This document shows positions 8,393 to 19,400 of a DNA stretch of 55,834 nt, in pieces. Below the pieces are notes generated by a model. It was not told where the DNA came from. It was given only the letters and a program-made list of their open reading frames with translations, and ran no database searches. Numbering within the stretch: position 1 is the first letter of the stretch; every line of letters starts with the position of its first letter. The position numbers and the translations under genes were made by a program. The DNA is from Schizochytrium sp. CCTCC M209059 (taxonomy: Eukaryota; Sar; Bigyra; Thraustochytrida; Thraustochytriidae). Where the stretch lies: contig KN805389.1 of the NCBI GenBank assembly GCA_000818945.1, forward strand, positions 469,853 to 525,686, given 5' to 3'.

Positions 8393-10234
8393 ATGGAGCC
8401 CAGCAGCGGCACCTCGACGCCACCGCCGGCACCGCCGCCGTCGCGGGCGTCAAGGGCGAGCTCGACGACGCTCTCCGGAACGAGCACGCCGATGCGCAGT
8501 GCAGATCTCGGACGGAGACGCTCGAGTAGCACTGGTAGTGCAAGTAGCGTCGCCGCCGTGCACGAGGTCGAGGAGCAGGTCCGCGGACAAGACGTCCAGG
8601 TGCACGATGACCAGGAAAATGCGCAAGCTCGCGTTGGCCATGAGAGGCTCGTGACGGACCGCGGCGGAAGTCTCCAGGTGGTGAGTCTGATGCAGCGTCT
8701 GCGGCCGCACGCCAAGGACCAGGAACTTGCAAGGGGTGGACCCGATAACGCCTCTGGGGAGGACACGGACGAGCTCAACGCGCAAGATCGAGGAATTGAG
8801 GCCGCAGCTGGTTCGACACGTCATGTGAACCGCGCGATCGATGCCGTCCCGAGCTTGGGACTTGGAGGCGGGGGCGGAGCTTCGTCACCAACGACGGGCT
8901 TGGCGACTCCCGACAATACACCCTACTATCTAAGTGACGATGCTGGCGACAGCACGCAGCAGCGCACAAGCGAACGACCTGGTGCGCGATCGAGCAAGCA
9001 AAACATGCTCTCGGCTGTGCAGGCTCGGCTTCGTGAGCTCAAGGCACAACAACAAGTCACTTTTTCTGATCACGATGCAGAAGACGAGGGCCGTGCCGGC
9101 GAGGCAAATGCGAATCATGTCGAGAGCCGGCGCAACAGGCAAGCTGATAACTTGGCAGAAGAAGATGAAGAAGCAGAAAGCAGTGATGGTGGAGACTCTG
9201 AATCAAGTTATGCTTCTGTCAATGTGGACAAATTACTGGAACTTCACGACTTGTACTTGATCGTGCAGGACGAGTACTTTGCGGCGCGAAAAGCCCTGGA
9301 ACGCGACTTTCGGGAAAAGTTCGGAAGCATCTTCCGGCGGCGCGCCGCTGTCATTAGCGGCGCTGATGACCCTGAGGAAGCCATTCCTGGCTTTTGGTAC
9401 ATTGCTCTGAGTCGCAATAACATTGTGGGAGAACTCTTTGCTGACAGGGACGTGGAGGCCCTGGAGGCGCTCGAGGACATTCGATGTGTGGACGTGCCGC
9501 AATCAAATGACCCGAACGCCTCGCAGTACGGTTTCCGACTCGAATTTCACTTTCGCGAGAACCGCTTCTTCGAAAACAAAGTTCTCCACAAGACGTATCG
9601 CGTGCCCAACATGTTCATGGAAAACTCGCATCCTGTGCTCGAATCTATTGAAGGCTGTTTGGTTGTCTGGAAGAGCGATGATGTGGATCTGACGCGACGC
9701 CGCACGCGCCGCGGTAAAATCGCCTCGTCCAATATGGAATCGGACGACGGCGTCAATGACGATGGAGACGAAGATGACGGCAACGGCAGCGAAGACGACG
9801 ACTTGGACGAGGAGGAAGAAGAGGAAGAAGAGGAAGAGAGCTTCTTTCTGTTCTTTGACGCGCCATGGATGGAGCACGCGAAAAATCTTTCACATGACGC
9901 GCACTCTGCTGCCGAGCATCAAATTTTGCTGGAACAAGTTGCCGCGGACTTTCGCGCTGGATTCGAAATCCACAGCAAGATTGTACCCGAGGCACTGCGA
10001 TGGTTCACGGGCGAAGCTGCTGCAGAAGATGAGAATGATGATGAGGAGGAGGACGACGACGATGGTGATGATCATGATGATCATGATGATCATGAAAACG
10101 GCTCGAGAACAGACAGAGACCGTGTCAGGATCAGAAATAGTAATGGCGAGGACCAGAACGGTGGAAAAGCCGGTGGTACCGGTGGTGTACAAAGAGACGC
10201 TGATGACGGTGAACAGTCATGCAAGCAACAATAG
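8393..10234 (+). CDS. NAP1-family nucleosome assembly protein
   Basis: A 613-residue histone chaperone of the NAP/SET family, expected to bind H2A-H2B and move between cytoplasm and nucleus. The NAP domain spans about residues 278-540. It has the long dimerisation helix (LHDLYLIVQDEYFAARKAL), then IPGFWYIALSRN, the F-x-F-x-E-N-R-F-F-E-N-K-V-L-K strand region, and ESFFLFFDAPW near the C-terminal part. Family proteins are usually 350-400 residues. The excess here is a 270-residue Ser/Thr/Ala-rich, probably disordered N-terminus, plus two acidic tracts: one inside the domain (residues about 455-485) and a C-terminal D/E/H tail encoded partly by a GATCATGAT tandem repeat at 10065-10095. Acidic tails are a family hallmark. 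The start is ATG 8393. Only 29 bases separate its stop from the convergent YigZ-like gene. Confidence 0.9.
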   Translation: MEPSSGTSTPPPAPPPSRASRASSTTLSGTSTPMRSADLGRRRSSSTGSASSVAAVHEVEEQVRGQDVQVHDDQENAQARVGHERLVTDRGGSLQVVSLMQRLRPHAKDQELARGGPDNASGEDTDELNAQDRGIEAAAGSTRHVNRAIDAVPSLGLGGGGGASSPTTGLATPDNTPYYLSDDAGDSTQQRTSERPGARSSKQNMLSAVQARLRELKAQQQVTFSDHDAEDEGRAGEANANHVESRRNRQADNLAEEDEEAESSDGGDSESSYASVNVDKLLELHDLYLIVQDEYFAARKALERDFREKFGSIFRRRAAVISGADDPEEAIPGFWYIALSRNNIVGELFADRDVEALEALEDIRCVDVPQSNDPNASQYGFRLEFHFRENRFFENKVLHKTYRVPNMFMENSHPVLESIEGCLVVWKSDDVDLTRRRTRRGKIASSNMESDDGVNDDGDEDDGNGSEDDDLDEEEEEEEEEESFFLFFDAPWMEHAKNLSHDAHSAAEHQILLEQVAADFRAGFEIHSKIVPEALRWFTGEAAAEDENDDEEEDDDDGDDHDDHDDHENGSRTDRDRVRIRNSNGEDQNGGKAGGTGGVQRDADDGEQSCKQQ

Positions 10235-10263
10235 GCAAAGTGATATTCAAGTTTTCCCTCCGT

Positions 10264-10887
10264 TCATGATTCCCATTGCACGTTGAGGCCCCGGACGTGG
10301 CTGAGCGTTGCCTCGAGAAGACCGGCTGCGGACGCAGGAACTTTCACACGAATCGTCGCCGCGTCCAAGCCAATGCCCATGTCCTGTGCGTGGTCGAGCG
10401 TCTCCCCGCCACAGACGCGAAGCGCGGCAAATACCTCGTGGGTCAGCTCGAATGGCACAATTACTGCAGCACGTCGAACCAGGGCATCACCTGCTGGGAT
10501 TTCGTCGGACAAGACCTCGTCTGCAGGCCCAAATTCGGCCAGCGCACCGAGCGCCGCTTCGCGATATGCCCGAATGAGGCCTCCTCGACCCAGGTTGGGA
10601 CCACGTTTCCATCGTGCGACAACAACGACAGCACCCATTTCAGCCGCAACAGCGTGACTACGAATTGCGGTGATGATGGGCCTGCCCGCTGTCCCTGATG
10701 GCTCGCCGTCGTCGTCGCAGCGTTCCTCGGCGGTCGAGACGAAGCCCCAGCAGTGGTGGCCTGCCGTGGCATGACGCCTCCGTGCTCGTACGGAGGAGAC
10801 AAAGTCTCGCGCCGCGTCTGCGTGGGGCGCGCGTGCGGCCTCGGCCACGAAGAGCGACTTCCGCACCTCAAGGCGAAAGGCCTTCAT
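10264..10887 (-). CDS. YigZ/IMPACT (UPF0029) family protein
   Basis: A 207-residue protein matching the YigZ/IMPACT fold over its whole length. The signature segments are ATAGHHCWGF, DDDGEPSGTAGRPII, and VVVVARWKRGPNLGRGGLIRAY, in the order seen in bacterial YigZ and the C-terminal domain of eukaryotic IMPACT/Yih1. The last 65 residues look like the ferredoxin-like DUF1949 domain found in bacterial YigZ. There is no RWD domain, so this is the bacterial-type architecture and not the eukaryotic Gcn1-binding IMPACT. The GxxLGxGGL motif is intact except for RWKRGPN in place of the common RYFGGTK. The exact biochemical role of the family is unsettled. Start ATG is at 10885-10887. Confidence 0.85.
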   Translation of the reverse strand: MKAFRLEVRKSLFVAEAARAPHADAARDFVSSVRARRRHATAGHHCWGFVSTAEERCDDDGEPSGTAGRPIITAIRSHAVAAEMGAVVVVARWKRGPNLGRGGLIRAYREAALGALAEFGPADEVLSDEIPAGDALVRRAAVIVPFELTHEVFAALRVCGGETLDHAQDMGIGLDAATIRVKVPASAAGLLEATLSHVRGLNVQWES

Positions 10888-11927
10888 GGTCGGTTTATCA
10901 TCTGCTATCTGCTCGTTTCCTTTTCTGGCTGTTTGTTCGGTTCGTGGCTCTCTGCAAAAAGAGTTGACGACAGAAATAGTGGCGGGAATACTGTGCTGTG
11001 TTGACGGCGTAGCGCTCTTAACCTCAAGGCCCCATGTCGCACGGAAGTCTGATGCGCCGTCAAAACCTTCCTGTAGGTAGGCCTAGGCCTAGCCGAAATA
11101 GAGAATCCTGCTTTGAGGCCGTCATCAGCAGGAGGATCATCATCATAATTTTTAGGATACTTTTGTGAGACCGACCGAAGAAATTCTCCTAACTTGGAAT
11201 CCACCCCCATCTCGTGGCATCTCGGGCTCACAAATAAACATCCCGTCGCTTCTTGTGCTGTGCGAATCGCCTGCCCGCCCTAGCATCGACCAACTCGAGT
11301 CGCACTCCATTGCTACGTCGCCACGATCGATCCTGGGCCTGCCTGCAAGAAGTGACTTGTTAGGCCTACATCAGAAGGGGAGAAAAAAAAAAAAAAAAGA
11401 GATCAGCCCCACGCCGAGACTCGAACCAGGACGCCAAAAGCATCGCTTTCGGCCGCCGCCGCGCACGATTCTGCGAAGGATAGCAACCCGTTTTGCGCGC
11501 GCGCGGGGACACGCGATGGCAAGCAAAAAGAAAAGGAGGGAAGCCCTTGAGGGCGTGAAAGATTGGAGCTGCCCTTGCGAAGCAGAGGAGCTGCCCACAC
11601 AGCGATTGATCGTTGTTTTCGATCAGCAATACACTTGACTCGGTAGAAACCTCAGTGTCGAAGTATTGCCGCTGAGGAAGAACAGCCTATGTGGCCATTG
11701 CCGCCTTATATACTCTTGGCCCCCGCCGACGAATGCTGCGAGCGTGTCGATGAGCATGAGCAGCAAAGACGTTGGTGCTCGCAACCGAGTCCCCGTCGCG
11801 CGGATGCTCGCGCGAAGAGAAGACGTCCGCTGGAGTGGGAGTCTAGAGGGGCGGAGGGCGAGGGGACAGCGGCGAAGACGACGGCGAAGGTAAAGGGGCG
11901 AGGCAAGACGAGGAGACGAGGACAGGC
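10888..11927. other. Divergent intergenic region between YigZ-like and PIG-B genes
   Basis: About 1 kb between divergent genes. It contains a double palindrome TAGGTAGGCCTAGGCCTAG near 11074-11092, another TTAGGCCTACA near 11360, a 16-base A run at 11383-11398, and a TPsiC-arm-like sequence on the minus strand next to that run (see rejected items). A 40-codon ATG frame occurs at 11516-11638 (MASKKKRREALEGVKDWSCPCE...). It is unsupported and may be chance. The last 250 bases are GC-rich leader. Confidence 0.4.
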
Positions 11928-13695
11928 ATGGCGGCGAGATGGACCGCTCTGGCGGTTGGTCTTGTGGCCGCGAGGGTGGCAAACGCCCTACTGGTGATGA
12001 CGTACTTTGACGCTGATGAGTATTGGCAGTCGCTGGAGATTGCGTACTGTATCGGGTTTAATGATCCCACAAAGTGTCACAAGTAAGTGAATGCGAAGTG
12101 AACGCTGCCTTGCCAAAACCTAGCATCATATCTACACTCCTACTGACCGATGAACACTCGTTCGCTCTCTTGCCCGCTACTTCGCTCGCCCACTTGCTCG
12201 CTGGTTCGCTCGCTCGTTCACGTACTCGCACACGCGCTCGCAAAATTGCCACGAGCGAAGAACTTGGGAGTGGCAGGATGGCGTCAGAATTCGAGGCTAC
12301 GCGCACCCTGCTCTCTTTGGTGCATTCTATGCACTCTTAGCTGGTTTGGGACTTGACTCACGATGGGCCATCGCCTTCGGCCCGCGCGTCTTGGCGGGCA
12401 TTGCGGCTGCATTTGGCGATATTGCGCTCCTCATCGTCGGCACCAAGGTCCTTGGCCGCAGCGGCGGCCTTGCATGCCTGTTTTGCCAGATTTTCAATTG
12501 GTTTTACTTTTACACTAGCGTGCGCACGTACTCGAATAGCGCCGAGGCGGTGCTCACGATTGCAGCTCTTGCATTTTGGCCGCTTGGACCGGTGGCCAGT
12601 TCTGGACGAGGTGCCAAAGAAACGGTGACCGGTCTCTGTCTTGCAGCAGCAACCGTAGTTCTCCGACCCTCGGCAGCAGCATTTTGGGTATATCTAGGTC
12701 TGCGCCACTTGATATTCGGGTGCGCAAACATGTCGGAACGCTTTCACTTCTTGCTTGTCCAGACTCTTCCCGTGGGCGCTGCTGCGCTGGCAATCATGAT
12801 GTTAGTGGATCGCTGGGGTTACGGATCCTGGACTTTTGTGCCGTATAACTTTTTCCGCGTCAATGTTCTGGAGAATGTGAGCGCAGAGTATGGCGTCCAT
12901 GTTTGGCATTGGTATTTGACGCAGTGCATACCTGCCATTACGGGCACGTGGCTCCCGGCGATTGCTCTTGGGATACGTGAGAGTCTGCGTCCTGGGCATC
13001 GTCGAGTTCGTGTGCTCGCAGAGTTTGTGCTTTGGGGGCTTATAGTATTGAGCGTGACTGGGCACAAGGAACTTCGCTTTGCATTACCCCTCATGGGCCC
13101 ACTTTCTGTGCTCGCTGGCCTTGGACTTGTTTCCATCTCAGCAAGCACGAAGCGAACGGTCTACATTATCTTCGCATGTGCAAGCAATGTCGCGGTGGCC
13201 GCATACCTCTCGCGTTTTCACCAACGCGCCCCCTTGCCTCTCATGGACGTTCTCGCGCAAGCTCCACCAATATCAGGGAATGGGACTCACTTTGTTGACT
13301 TTTATACCCGATGCCACGCGACGCCCTATTGGTCGCATGTCCACGGTGCACCAATCTCTCGCATGCGGTTCCTGGATTGTTCACCAGCGCTTCCCGCTCT
13401 TGCCACGATACCTATGATGAGCAAGCATGTGCTCGAAGGCATAGAGGAGGAAGATGCCTTCTTTGCAAACCCTTTGGATTTGCTACGTCGCCGTCTCATG
13501 GAGCAGAGGCCAACGCGTCTAGTTTTCTCGACCGAAAGCGTTTCGGATGTAAACTTGGCGAAGGTGCGTGATGAACACGAGTACACGGAATGCGGTCGAT
13601 TTCCACACACGCGAGACATCGACTACGTGCTCTTATGCGACGTGCGCGATCCTGATCCGGGCCAAACGTCTCCCATCATCGCAGAGATAGAATGA
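11928..13695 (+). CDS. PIGB: GPI mannosyltransferase 3 (PIG-B/GPI10-like), two exons
   Basis: A GT22-family dolichol-phosphate-mannose-dependent mannosyltransferase that probably adds the third mannose of the GPI anchor in the ER. Exon 1 is 11928-12082; it encodes a hydrophobic start and the catalytic first-loop motif DADEYWQSLEIAY. The intron 12083-12260 (178 nt) begins GTAAGT and ends GCGAAG. Exon 2 resumes with K-TWEWQDGVR and AHPALFGAFY, which follow this motif in PIG-B/ALG9/ALG12 proteins. The join keeps the frame and gives 529 residues, near the roughly 550 of animal PIG-B. Later family features are NWFYFYTSVRTYSNS, VWHWYLTQCIPAITGTWLP and the VTGHKELRF motif. Many hydrophobic segments fit a multi-pass ER protein. 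PIG-B is preferred over ALG12 or PIG-Z by the WHWY...GTWLP region, with moderate certainty. Confidence 0.85.
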
Positions 13696-13831
13696 AAACA
13701 ATTGCGTTGCTGCGTATGTGTGTATATCAAGCTAAACTACATCAAATCAGATCGATTACTTGTTCGCTGTTTGTTTTGGCCCTCCCTCGACGCACGTACG
13801 TTTTCTAGATCGTTGTAAAGAAACAGGTACA

Positions 13832-15103
13832 TCAACGTGTGGGTGCAGCAGAACCAGTGGCCGAAGAAGAAGAAGAAGAAGAAGAAGAAGGAGAAGAAAT
13901 AGATTCGAGCGTCTGACGGCGCCATTGCATGATTTGTGCAGGTTTGCCTTTGCGAACATTGAAAATCTTTTGGCCAGGAAAGGCCTGGCTGTCGGTGAGA
14001 AAGCACCAATCGGGCAAAATGTCCAGTAGCATTGCAAGCTGCGCGCGAATGATCTCTACCTTGGACGCAGTGTTCTTAATGGCCGGACCATATGTGTTCG
14101 CGCCTCGTTTGTTCAAAATGGAGGCAACCAGGTCGCCCATTTCCCACGATTGCCTGCGTGCTGTGCGAAAGTGCAGGTACACGAGATCAAAAAAGGACGG
14201 AAGTGATGCACGTGCCTGTCTGCGTTGTCGTTGGCGCACTTCTGAAGCAGACATTTCGTGTTCAATTCGCGCGCGTTCTCGGACTTGCGCAATGAGCGTC
14301 GCCGGTAGGCCTTCCAACCCACGAAGTCGTTTTCCCGTCTGCGCATTCCCAGCGTCTTCTTCGCGCGCATGCAGCGACGAAGCGCGCTGGAATTGGTCTT
14401 GATTGTTTCGTGCGACTTGGTTTTCCTTTTGCTTTTCAGGATGGCTGATACTTTGGTTCTGCACAGGTGTCTGTCGCGGTCTCTTAAGGTCCCTTTTCCA
14501 GGTTTTGCGCTCAGCAAGGCGAGCGAGCGCCAATCCCACGCCGTATGTCTTTTCTTCGACGTGCTGGTGTTGCGCCTGGGACAAAAGACGGCCGCTAGCC
14601 TCATCGAAGACGAGCGAAAAATTTGGCAAAGGTAGTGAAGTGACCGGGACCTGCGCAAGAACTGCACGTTCTTCAGCGGCCGGTAGCGATGACGCAAAGG
14701 CGGCAAGTCTCTTGCGAAAGACGGTCGTTGCATCTCTCGTGTCCGCAGCCAAGATTAGCGAGAGGTCGTGCACAGCAGCGCCGCAGCGCACGCTGACCAC
14801 AAGTCCAGGGTTTACCGTGAGGAAGATGCCAAGCAGCGTCGTCGTAAACGGCTGACGTGTCTCATGCTCGATCGCGTGTTTGATTTCTTGGTATGGCACA
14901 GCTCCGCGCCGTCTGCGCTGCGCAAGGACGCGCGCCGCCGTCACGAAGAGGTCGAAACGTCGCGTCAATGCCTCGAAACTCGCGAGTGCATCTTCGCGTG
15001 GGTCAGCGGCTTCCGTTTGCGGCCGCGAGCCTGGAGAGTAGCCTTTTCGGGAGCGCTCTGGGCGCGCAGGCGCGCTCGCCTCTCGCGCGGGCTCGCACTC
15101 CAT
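13832..15103 (-). CDS. CDT1: DNA replication licensing factor CDT1
   Basis: A 423-residue protein resembling CDT1, which loads MCM2-7 at origins with ORC and CDC6. The central winged-helix (geminin-binding in animals) is seen at about residues 40-190: a helix around FEALTRRFDLFVTAARVL, then YQEIKHAIEHETRQPFTTTLLGIFLTVNPG, which parallels the family pattern of a helix followed by FxxxHLAQIKxxxP. The C-terminal MCM-binding winged helix covers about residues 310-400, with LPSFFDLVYLHFRTARRQSWEMGDLVASI and LAMLLDILPDWC. The protein is shorter than human CDT1 (546). I see no N-terminal PIP-box degron (QxxIxxFF type), which in animals couples CDT1 destruction to PCNA. The tail ends in a poly-serine run from a (GAA)n microsatellite at 13862-13890. 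Start ATG is at 15101-15103. It is convergent with PIG-B, 136 bases away. Confidence 0.8.
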   Translation of the reverse strand: MECEPAREASAPARPERSRKGYSPGSRPQTEAADPREDALASFEALTRRFDLFVTAARVLAQRRRRGAVPYQEIKHAIEHETRQPFTTTLLGIFLTVNPGLVVSVRCGAAVHDLSLILAADTRDATTVFRKRLAAFASSLPAAEERAVLAQVPVTSLPLPNFSLVFDEASGRLLSQAQHQHVEEKTYGVGLALARLAERKTWKRDLKRPRQTPVQNQSISHPEKQKENQVARNNQDQFQRASSLHAREEDAGNAQTGKRLRGLEGLPATLIAQVRERARIEHEMSASEVRQRQRRQARASLPSFFDLVYLHFRTARRQSWEMGDLVASILNKRGANTYGPAIKNTASKVEIIRAQLAMLLDILPDWCFLTDSQAFPGQKIFNVRKGKPAQIMQWRRQTLESISSPSSSSSSSSSATGSAAPTR

Positions 15104-16444
15104 TCTTGGGCCGCCGGAGCTTGCTTCTGAGATCGGGTTTTGGTCAGCCTAACGACCTCACGGCGCTCCCAAAGGAGAGGCCCTGACCTAACTAACCACA
15201 AGAACAACGCCCGCGGGTTGGCAGACGGGTTGCGCAACGCATTCGCTCCAGGTTCTTCTGCGCCTCATCAACTTACTCACGACGCTGACTTGGATGAGAT
15301 TGAAAGCGTTGGTCAAAAACAAAGGAAGAAGAAGAAGAAGAAGATGATGATGATGATGATTAAATGAAAAAAGCAAAAGAAGAAGAGAAGAACCGCCCGA
15401 AAATATGCCTCACAGTCACACCTTGGATTGAAAGATGCATTAAGTACGCCTAGTCGCTGATGCTTGCCACGGGGAAAGCTCATCTGAAACAGGTGACTGA
15501 TACCCTGACGGATTTTAGCGTCGCGAGTCATGCATGGCCTTGGCCTGCCCTTCGTTCTTTCGCTAATGAGCATAAGTGGTCTTGTCTGGGGGGCTGCTCT
15601 TTCATTCGTATGACCCGAGACACAATGCGACCATTCCAAACTTGCAGAATTGACAACGTACCTACTCCTCCATGCGTACGAGTCATCAATCCTCGGCTCC
15701 TACACATCTTTTATTCTTTCCCTCACTTTGCCACTTGCCACTTGCTTCGTGCAAACGATCGGTCGGTATTGGCAGACCCAGATCGCCCACCATCAATTCA
15801 TGTGCAGTACAGCTCAGTCAGCTCAGCTCACAGTCAGCTCAGCTCACAATCAGCTCGCATGCCCTCTTCCAGCGACCATGCGCTCTCAGCGTGGCCTTGT
15901 AAGTTCGACCACAGAAACTGTGTCGCTCTCAAAAGCGCTCTCACAAGCGCTCTCATTTCTCTCTCAATCCCGACAGTAACATGAAAAAAGCTGCCACTGG
16001 TGGTTGCAGCTGCAGAGCTGGCCCCGGTGGACGAGGTCCTCCGAGGAACGTGCCTCGCCTCCGTTTGGAGAACGTGGCCCATGATGAAGTTCAAGTTGGC
16101 GTGGACGCATTCTCATCTGGACCGTGTTCTAGTCTTTTGATGAATGAATGAATGTACGAATAACCACCATAGGTAGGCCTGGTTTCCTCTGCTTGGTCGC
16201 TGTCTAGACATTGACGGTCGGCCTCATCCGTCCATGACCTCGCCTTCGACCTGCACGCGCGCTCTCAGAATAGGTCTCGGAGACGGCCGACGCGGCGCTC
16301 TTCCCCTTCATCACGGCCCGAGTTCGACGTGAGAGCGCTCGCAACTGCGCCTGCGAAAGCGACTGCGACTGCGACTGCGACTGCGACAGCGAAAGCAAAA
16401 GCGTCTGCGAAAGCGACTGTGTGTGGTCATCGTCCGCACGCAGC
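15104..16444. other. Divergent intergenic region with simple repeats
   Basis: About 1.3 kb between divergent genes. It contains a GAA/GAT run at 15326-15360, CAGCT-rich repeats at about 15812-15856, a TAGGTAGGCCTGG element near 16170, TGAA repeats at 16138-16152, and a tandem GCGACT repeat at about 16345-16415. One possible small spliced gene is listed separately. Nothing else is convincing. Confidence 0.4.
15672..16151 (+). CDS. Possible small two-exon gene of unknown function
   Basis: A speculative model. Exon 1 (15672-15898) ends at GTAAGT and exon 2 (15977-16151) begins after CCCGACAG, with a 78-nt intron. The frame is kept across the join and gives 133 residues. Unspliced, the first frame stops at once after the donor. 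Exon 2 encodes KKAATGGCSCRAGPGGRG, then a charged segment. Exon 1 is Ser/Gln/Leu-rich and encoded partly by CAGCT repeats, which weakens the case. Translation may instead begin at the ATG at 15981, giving a 56-residue protein. No family is recognised. Confidence 0.2.
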
Positions 16445-19400
16445 ATGGCGCGTGACACGTTATTTCGAGGTTCCGGGGACGTGCGCTGGATAACGAGGGG
16501 AGCCCTACTAGTAGTAGTAGTAGCGTGGCTAGGAGGAGCACGATGCGCTCGCCAGGGAACGCGAATCCTTGTTGCAAATCTTGCGCCAGCAGAACCGCAA
16601 CGCAGCGCAGCCGAGACGACAAGCGACGCGAGGGACGAGGCCAGTGGAGGCGAGACGCGAGGAAGGAGACGGAGAAGAAGGACCTTCGCGACCGCCAGCG
16701 ACAGCGGACCCGGGCAGGCAAGAGCACGCGACGGGGGGGAAAGAAGCAAGATGCTGCGACAGGCGCGTGGGACAGAGCCGCCGATCTTCAAGATTCACCT
16801 GCGCAAGGCGCTGGAGCGAGCCGAGCTCGTGCTAGCCAAGAACAAGGTCCCCGTGCTGGCCAAAGATGCGCCGCACGGCTACGACGACAAGTTCCTCATC
16901 GTTGAACATGCCATGAACAATGGCATCAAAGCCATCATAACAGCGTTCTCCGCGCTGGGTCTGGCCGAGGATGGATGGAAGAAAGCCCGCGCCTGGGTCG
17001 CCGATGGCAAGGCCGCCAGCCTCCGTCTTGAAGCCTCGCGCAAGTGCAAATTCCTCCGCAGCGACGTGCGCAAGGAGGACTCCGAAAAGGAGCACGTGAC
17101 CAAGTTTATGGGCATGACAAGTACAAGCAAGACGGTCAAGAGCACCATCGAGCACTCCTGGGAGATCCAGCATGCCTTTCGAATCGTGCTTTTCACGGGA
17201 TCGAACCCTGATGTAGACAACAGCTTTGTCCTTGCGGAGCGTTCGGGCAAGACGGAGGTCAAGACGACTGGCAGCAAAAAGATTGCTCCAGAGCCTGAGA
17301 CCCATGTTTTTCCCGAGCAAAGCGTCAACATCACGCCGCTCCTGGCCGTCCTCAACAAGGACAACGCCCCCTCTTTTGCCATCGATCGCACCAAGGACAC
17401 TTGCTTTACGCCTCGTCGCAATCAAGATGTTGATACCATCTTGGCCGGCCTCGAGCGCCTCGTGATCTGGTGCAACTCGATCATTCGGCACTTTGAATCA
17501 ATTTTCGATTATGTCGACGACCTCAACCACTCGAGCTTCAACGGCGCCGAAGATCTCTTTGTCCCTGTACTTCCAGCACTGCAGGAAAAGCAAGACGATG
17601 CGTACGGCGCGATCGATGAGGAGTCCGCACAAGCACTGCAGAAAGAGCACCAAGTGGACATTGACAAGTGGCTCGACAAGATCCGCGCGCTCTTGCCCCA
17701 ACCCGAAGGTGGGGCCGCCGCCGGCCTCGCCACCACGCTCGAGGCGTCTGTCTGCAAGCTCATGCGTCACATTGTCTTCATCTACACGGCGATGGCCAAG
17801 TCTTGCGACTACGCGGAGCGCATGCTTCGTGATCAGCTCGTCGAGGCCATCGGTAAAGAGGTCACCGCAGATGACATGGCCGAGTACATGCGCTACCACT
17901 ACCGGCGTCTTTTCTCGGATACAATCTTCCAACCCTTTAGCTTTGACGTCAAGCGCCCAGGCTTTGCTCCCGAGGGCTCGCTGTCGATCGAGAGACCTGG
18001 GCGCTCCGAAGCCGCAGAAATTGCGACCTGTGTGCAAGCACGGCTGCCGAATGATGCGGAGCGGCCAGCGATTCCCATGCGCTTCAAGCTCGGAAGCGCC
18101 ACCTCGGTCGAGATGCAGGGTACTCAGTATTGCCATGGATACATGGCTCACAGCTTTAGCGGCGGCGGCGGCTCGCAACAGACGCTGAATCTGGTCGCGA
18201 GGACGCGCCAGTTCAGTAGTTTTGTACTAATGGTGGGCAAAATTGCTGCAAAGGACGAATTTGCGCCCGAGCACGCGATCGTGCTGCGCAACAAGGACTG
18301 TGCGATCGTGCCCTTACTCTTGGAGCCCTTGCCGTCGGCCAAGGCTTTTCGTGACGCAATCGAGAGCTTGTCGCCAGAGCAACAAGCGTTCGCCAAGGCG
18401 ATGCGCAGTATGCAGCTCGCCAGCACACTGTTTGGCGTAGCAGTGGTGGAGATCAAGCCCCAGCTGGAGGTTCTTCTTAAGCTTGATGGCGGATCACTGA
18501 CCAAAGAAATTGCGCTGACGCAGGATCTCATGCGCCTGTTCATTGAATTCCAGGTCCCTTGTGATCTGGTGACGTACGACGGTCCAGAGGCCGCAAGTCC
18601 TACGGAAAAGGTGCAAGTGGTGAAGGGCCACGTCAAGTCTTTGATGGATATGATGGAAAGCGAACGCAAGGCCAAGGTCGCTGAGGAAAAAGACCGCGCC
18701 AAGGACTTGATGTATCAACGCGAGGAATATATGATGGCATGCGGCAGCAACGTCGATGCGGATAGTATGGATTCTGGCGATTTCTCTTTTTCTGTACAAG
18801 CTGGACGCCCGATGATTGAAGCGGCGGCCCCTCGAGCTAAATCCAATGTAGCGAGGACGAAGAGCAGAGCACGATCACGAGAAGGAGGGCGTCCGTCGCA
18901 CGCTCCAATGGCATTGGGATCTTGTGTGAGGGCGGCGGCATCGGCTCCTATGTCGGCTGAGTCTACTTATCCCGCATATCCAAACATGCAACCTGCCATG
19001 TCGCCTCCTGCTCCAGGTCAACCAGCGGAAAAGCAACAGCCACCTCCCAAGCGTCAAAAAATCGAAGGAATGAACATGGGAAGAAGTGCGGCAGGCGGGC
19101 TTGACTACACGAGCATCCCTGCGCAAATGGACGCCACCTTTGAAACTCTCGACCCGGAAGGTGCTCTGCGCTCCACGAAAATCTCCACCACGGGATCCAT
19201 CCGGCTCCAGACGTACGACTCTCCGTGGATGTCTCGCGACAAGGCAGAAACAACAGTGCGCGGCGATGGGCTTAATGAGCATCGTAACAAAGCGATGGAT
19301 CTTCTCGATGCGCTCTCGCGCTCTGGCGAGCTTCCCCTTGTGCAAACGCAGCTTCATATTGTGATTGCAACGACGCATTGCTTTGACCAGAGCATCATGC

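Noticed and set aside
11400..11505. tRNA-like gene on the minus strand: GGTTCGAGTCT B-box-like arm followed by a T16 run, with ends CCCCGCG and CGTGGGG able to pair
   Set aside because: No canonical A box, no anticodon loop with U33, one mismatch in the T stem, and the spacing after the acceptor stem is wrong. At best it is a tRNA relic or a chance Pol III-like signal.
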